From an uncultured Bacteroidaceae bacterium (lineage in GTDB: Bacteria > Bacteroidota > Bacteroidia > Bacteroidales > Bacteroidaceae): DNA of 64,000 nt. The stretch lies in NCBI GenBank assembly GCA_905234555.1, contig CAJOHO010000002.1, forward strand, positions 78,685 through 142,684, read 5' to 3'. Below, piece after piece: positions 63,316 through 64,000 of the stretch. Position numbers and translations under genes: made by a program. The first letter of the stretch is position 1. Each line of letters starts with the position of its first letter. The notes under the pieces are model-generated. The model was not told where the DNA came from and made no database searches. It saw only the letters and a list, made by a program, of their open reading frames with translations.

Positions 63316-63786
63316 ATGGAAACACTTCAGGTGAACGGAACTACCAAAGAAGAAAAATACGCAGAACTGCTGCCGCAGATACGTTCGGTGGTGGAAGACG
63401 AAACAGATACCATTGCCAATATGGCAAATGTCGCTGCGATGTTGCACGAGACGTTCGGCTTCTGGTGGACGGGTTTTTACCGTGTTCAGGGCAACGAATT
63501 GGTCCTTGGTCCCTTCCAAGGTCCACTGGCTTGCACACGTATCCGTCGTGGACGTGGTGTCTGTGGAACGGCTTGGGAACGCAATGAAACAGTTGTTGTA
63601 GCTGATGTGGATGCCTTCCCTGGTCATATTGCGTGTAGTAGTGCCTCGAAGAGTGAAATCGTGGTGCCAGTCCGCAAAGCCTACGGCGATGTGGTGGCTG
63701 TGCTCGATATTGATAGCGATGCGTATGCCACTTTCGACGAAACCGACCGCCTGTGGCTGGAAAAAATTGTAACGCTAATTAAGTAA
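63316..63786 (+). CDS. msrC: Free methionine-(R)-sulfoxide reductase (GAF domain)
   Basis: 156 residues from the ATG at 63316. GAF fold specialised to reduce free Met-R-sulfoxide. The three conserved Cys are present: 'LACTRIRRGRGVCGTAW' (two) and 'PGHIACSSASKSEIVVPV' (one). 'ETFGFWWTGFYRV' and 'VLDIDSDAYATFDETDR' are typical. A ~9-bp repeat tract follows before the next gene. Confidence 0.93.
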   Translation: METLQVNGTTKEEKYAELLPQIRSVVEDETDTIANMANVAAMLHETFGFWWTGFYRVQGNELVLGPFQGPLACTRIRRGRGVCGTAWERNETVVVADVDAFPGHIACSSASKSEIVVPVRKAYGDVVAVLDIDSDAYATFDETDRLWLEKIVTLIK

Positions 63787-63866
63787 CTCGGAATACTCGG
63801 AGTGCTCAGAGTGCTCAGATTACTCAGAGTGCTCGGAAATCGGAATACTCGGAATACTCAGAAAAA
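63787..63866. repeat. CTCGGAATA ~9-bp tandem repeats
   Basis: Variants of CTCGGAATA / CTCAGAGTG follow each other about eight times at 9-bp steps (ACTCGGAATACTCGGAGTG...), just before the ATG at 63875. Confidence 0.9.
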
Positions 63867-63874
63867 TATAGAAC

Positions 63875-64000
63875 ATGAGAAGTAACGATAATTTTTGCAT
63901 TATTCTGGCGGGAGGGATCGGTTCCCGTCTTTGGCCTTCGAGCCGTCAGCAGAAACCCAAGCAATTCCTCGACTTTATGGGAACCGGCGAAACCCTTTTG
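63875..64000 (+). CDS. manC: Mannose-1-phosphate guanylyltransferase, N-terminal part (partial)
   Basis: 42 residues to the window edge: 'CIILAGGIGSRLWPSSRQQKPKQFLDF'. The LAGGxGxRLWPxSR...PKQF pattern is the nucleotidyltransferase signature of GDP-mannose pyrophosphorylases. Fits with the nearby ugd and capD-like genes as nucleotide-sugar supply. Confidence 0.9.
   Translation, partial: MRSNDNFCIILAGGIGSRLWPSSRQQKPKQFLDFMGTGETLL

Overview
The window looks like a chromosomal segment of a Bacteroidota bacterium, most likely Bacteroidales/Prevotellaceae. The evidence is the recurring promoter form TTTG-N19/20-TAnnTTTG, many Ser/Thr/Leu-rich signal peptides ending in AQ/AQA, GH97 and SusB-like enzymes, a TonB-dependent receptor, a Prevotella-style C-terminal 'NLSGQRV...NGKKLLLK' tail, and the gene orders DUF177-rpmF-fabH-era and galM-transporter-galK. 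The genus is an inference; no rRNA is present.

Layout. 1-9.5 kb: end of a probable glgB, a membrane protein, gyrA, a secreted TPR protein, an orphan sensor kinase and a secreted three-repeat protein. 9.5-12.4 kb: DUF177-rpmF-fabH-era. 12.5-16.4 kb: MBL-fold hydrolase plus TonB receptor (minus strand) and a divergent SGNH hydrolase. 16.4-19.6 kb: grpE-dnaJ (with a sigma54-like promoter) and folC. 19.7-24 kb: galactose cluster galM, a Q/Y-rich membrane protein, a GluP-type transporter and galK. 24.1-32.2 kb (minus strand): proS, nitroreductase, a DUF6055-like metalloprotease-like protein, GH97, a 5'-nucleotidase with inverted domain order, and truA. 32.3-37 kb: OmpA-type lipoprotein and several small secreted proteins. 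37-46.6 kb (minus strand): ppiD, a TolC-RND-MFP efflux operon and galE. 46.8-53.7 kb: broken mltF-like gene, C1 peptidase, unknown secreted protein, ABC-F ATPase, cdd, and a glucosaminidase-LysM protein. 53.7-58.8 kb: accessory island with a single-polypeptide type IIG-like restriction-modification enzyme behind a ~330-nt structured leader, a small ORF, repeat arrays and tRNA-Asp. 58.8-64 kb: glycyl-radical activase, ugd, a CapD/WbpM-type dehydratase, free-Met-sulfoxide reductase and the start of manC, suggesting a surface-polysaccharide locus.

The most unusual content is non-coding. (1) Two diverged copies, about 440 bp each, of one intergenic element (34022-34468 and 58338-58778) share a closing stem and a set of internal hairpins. 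Several helices keep their pairing while their sequence changes, and G-U pairs favour a plus-strand RNA. This looks like a large structured RNA or RNA-encoding mobile repeat that I cannot assign to a known family. (2) Several unrelated intergenic regions hold arrays in which a short word recurs at almost exactly 22-bp steps, although the word differs between arrays and even changes within one array (upstream of gyrA; 35943-36330; 53689-53871; 57916-58033; an 11/22-bp GTACACT inverted cluster at 53931-54348). (3) A second class of short ~9-bp repeats sits next to several gene starts. Homology searches could not be run, so family names rest on motifs recognised by eye.
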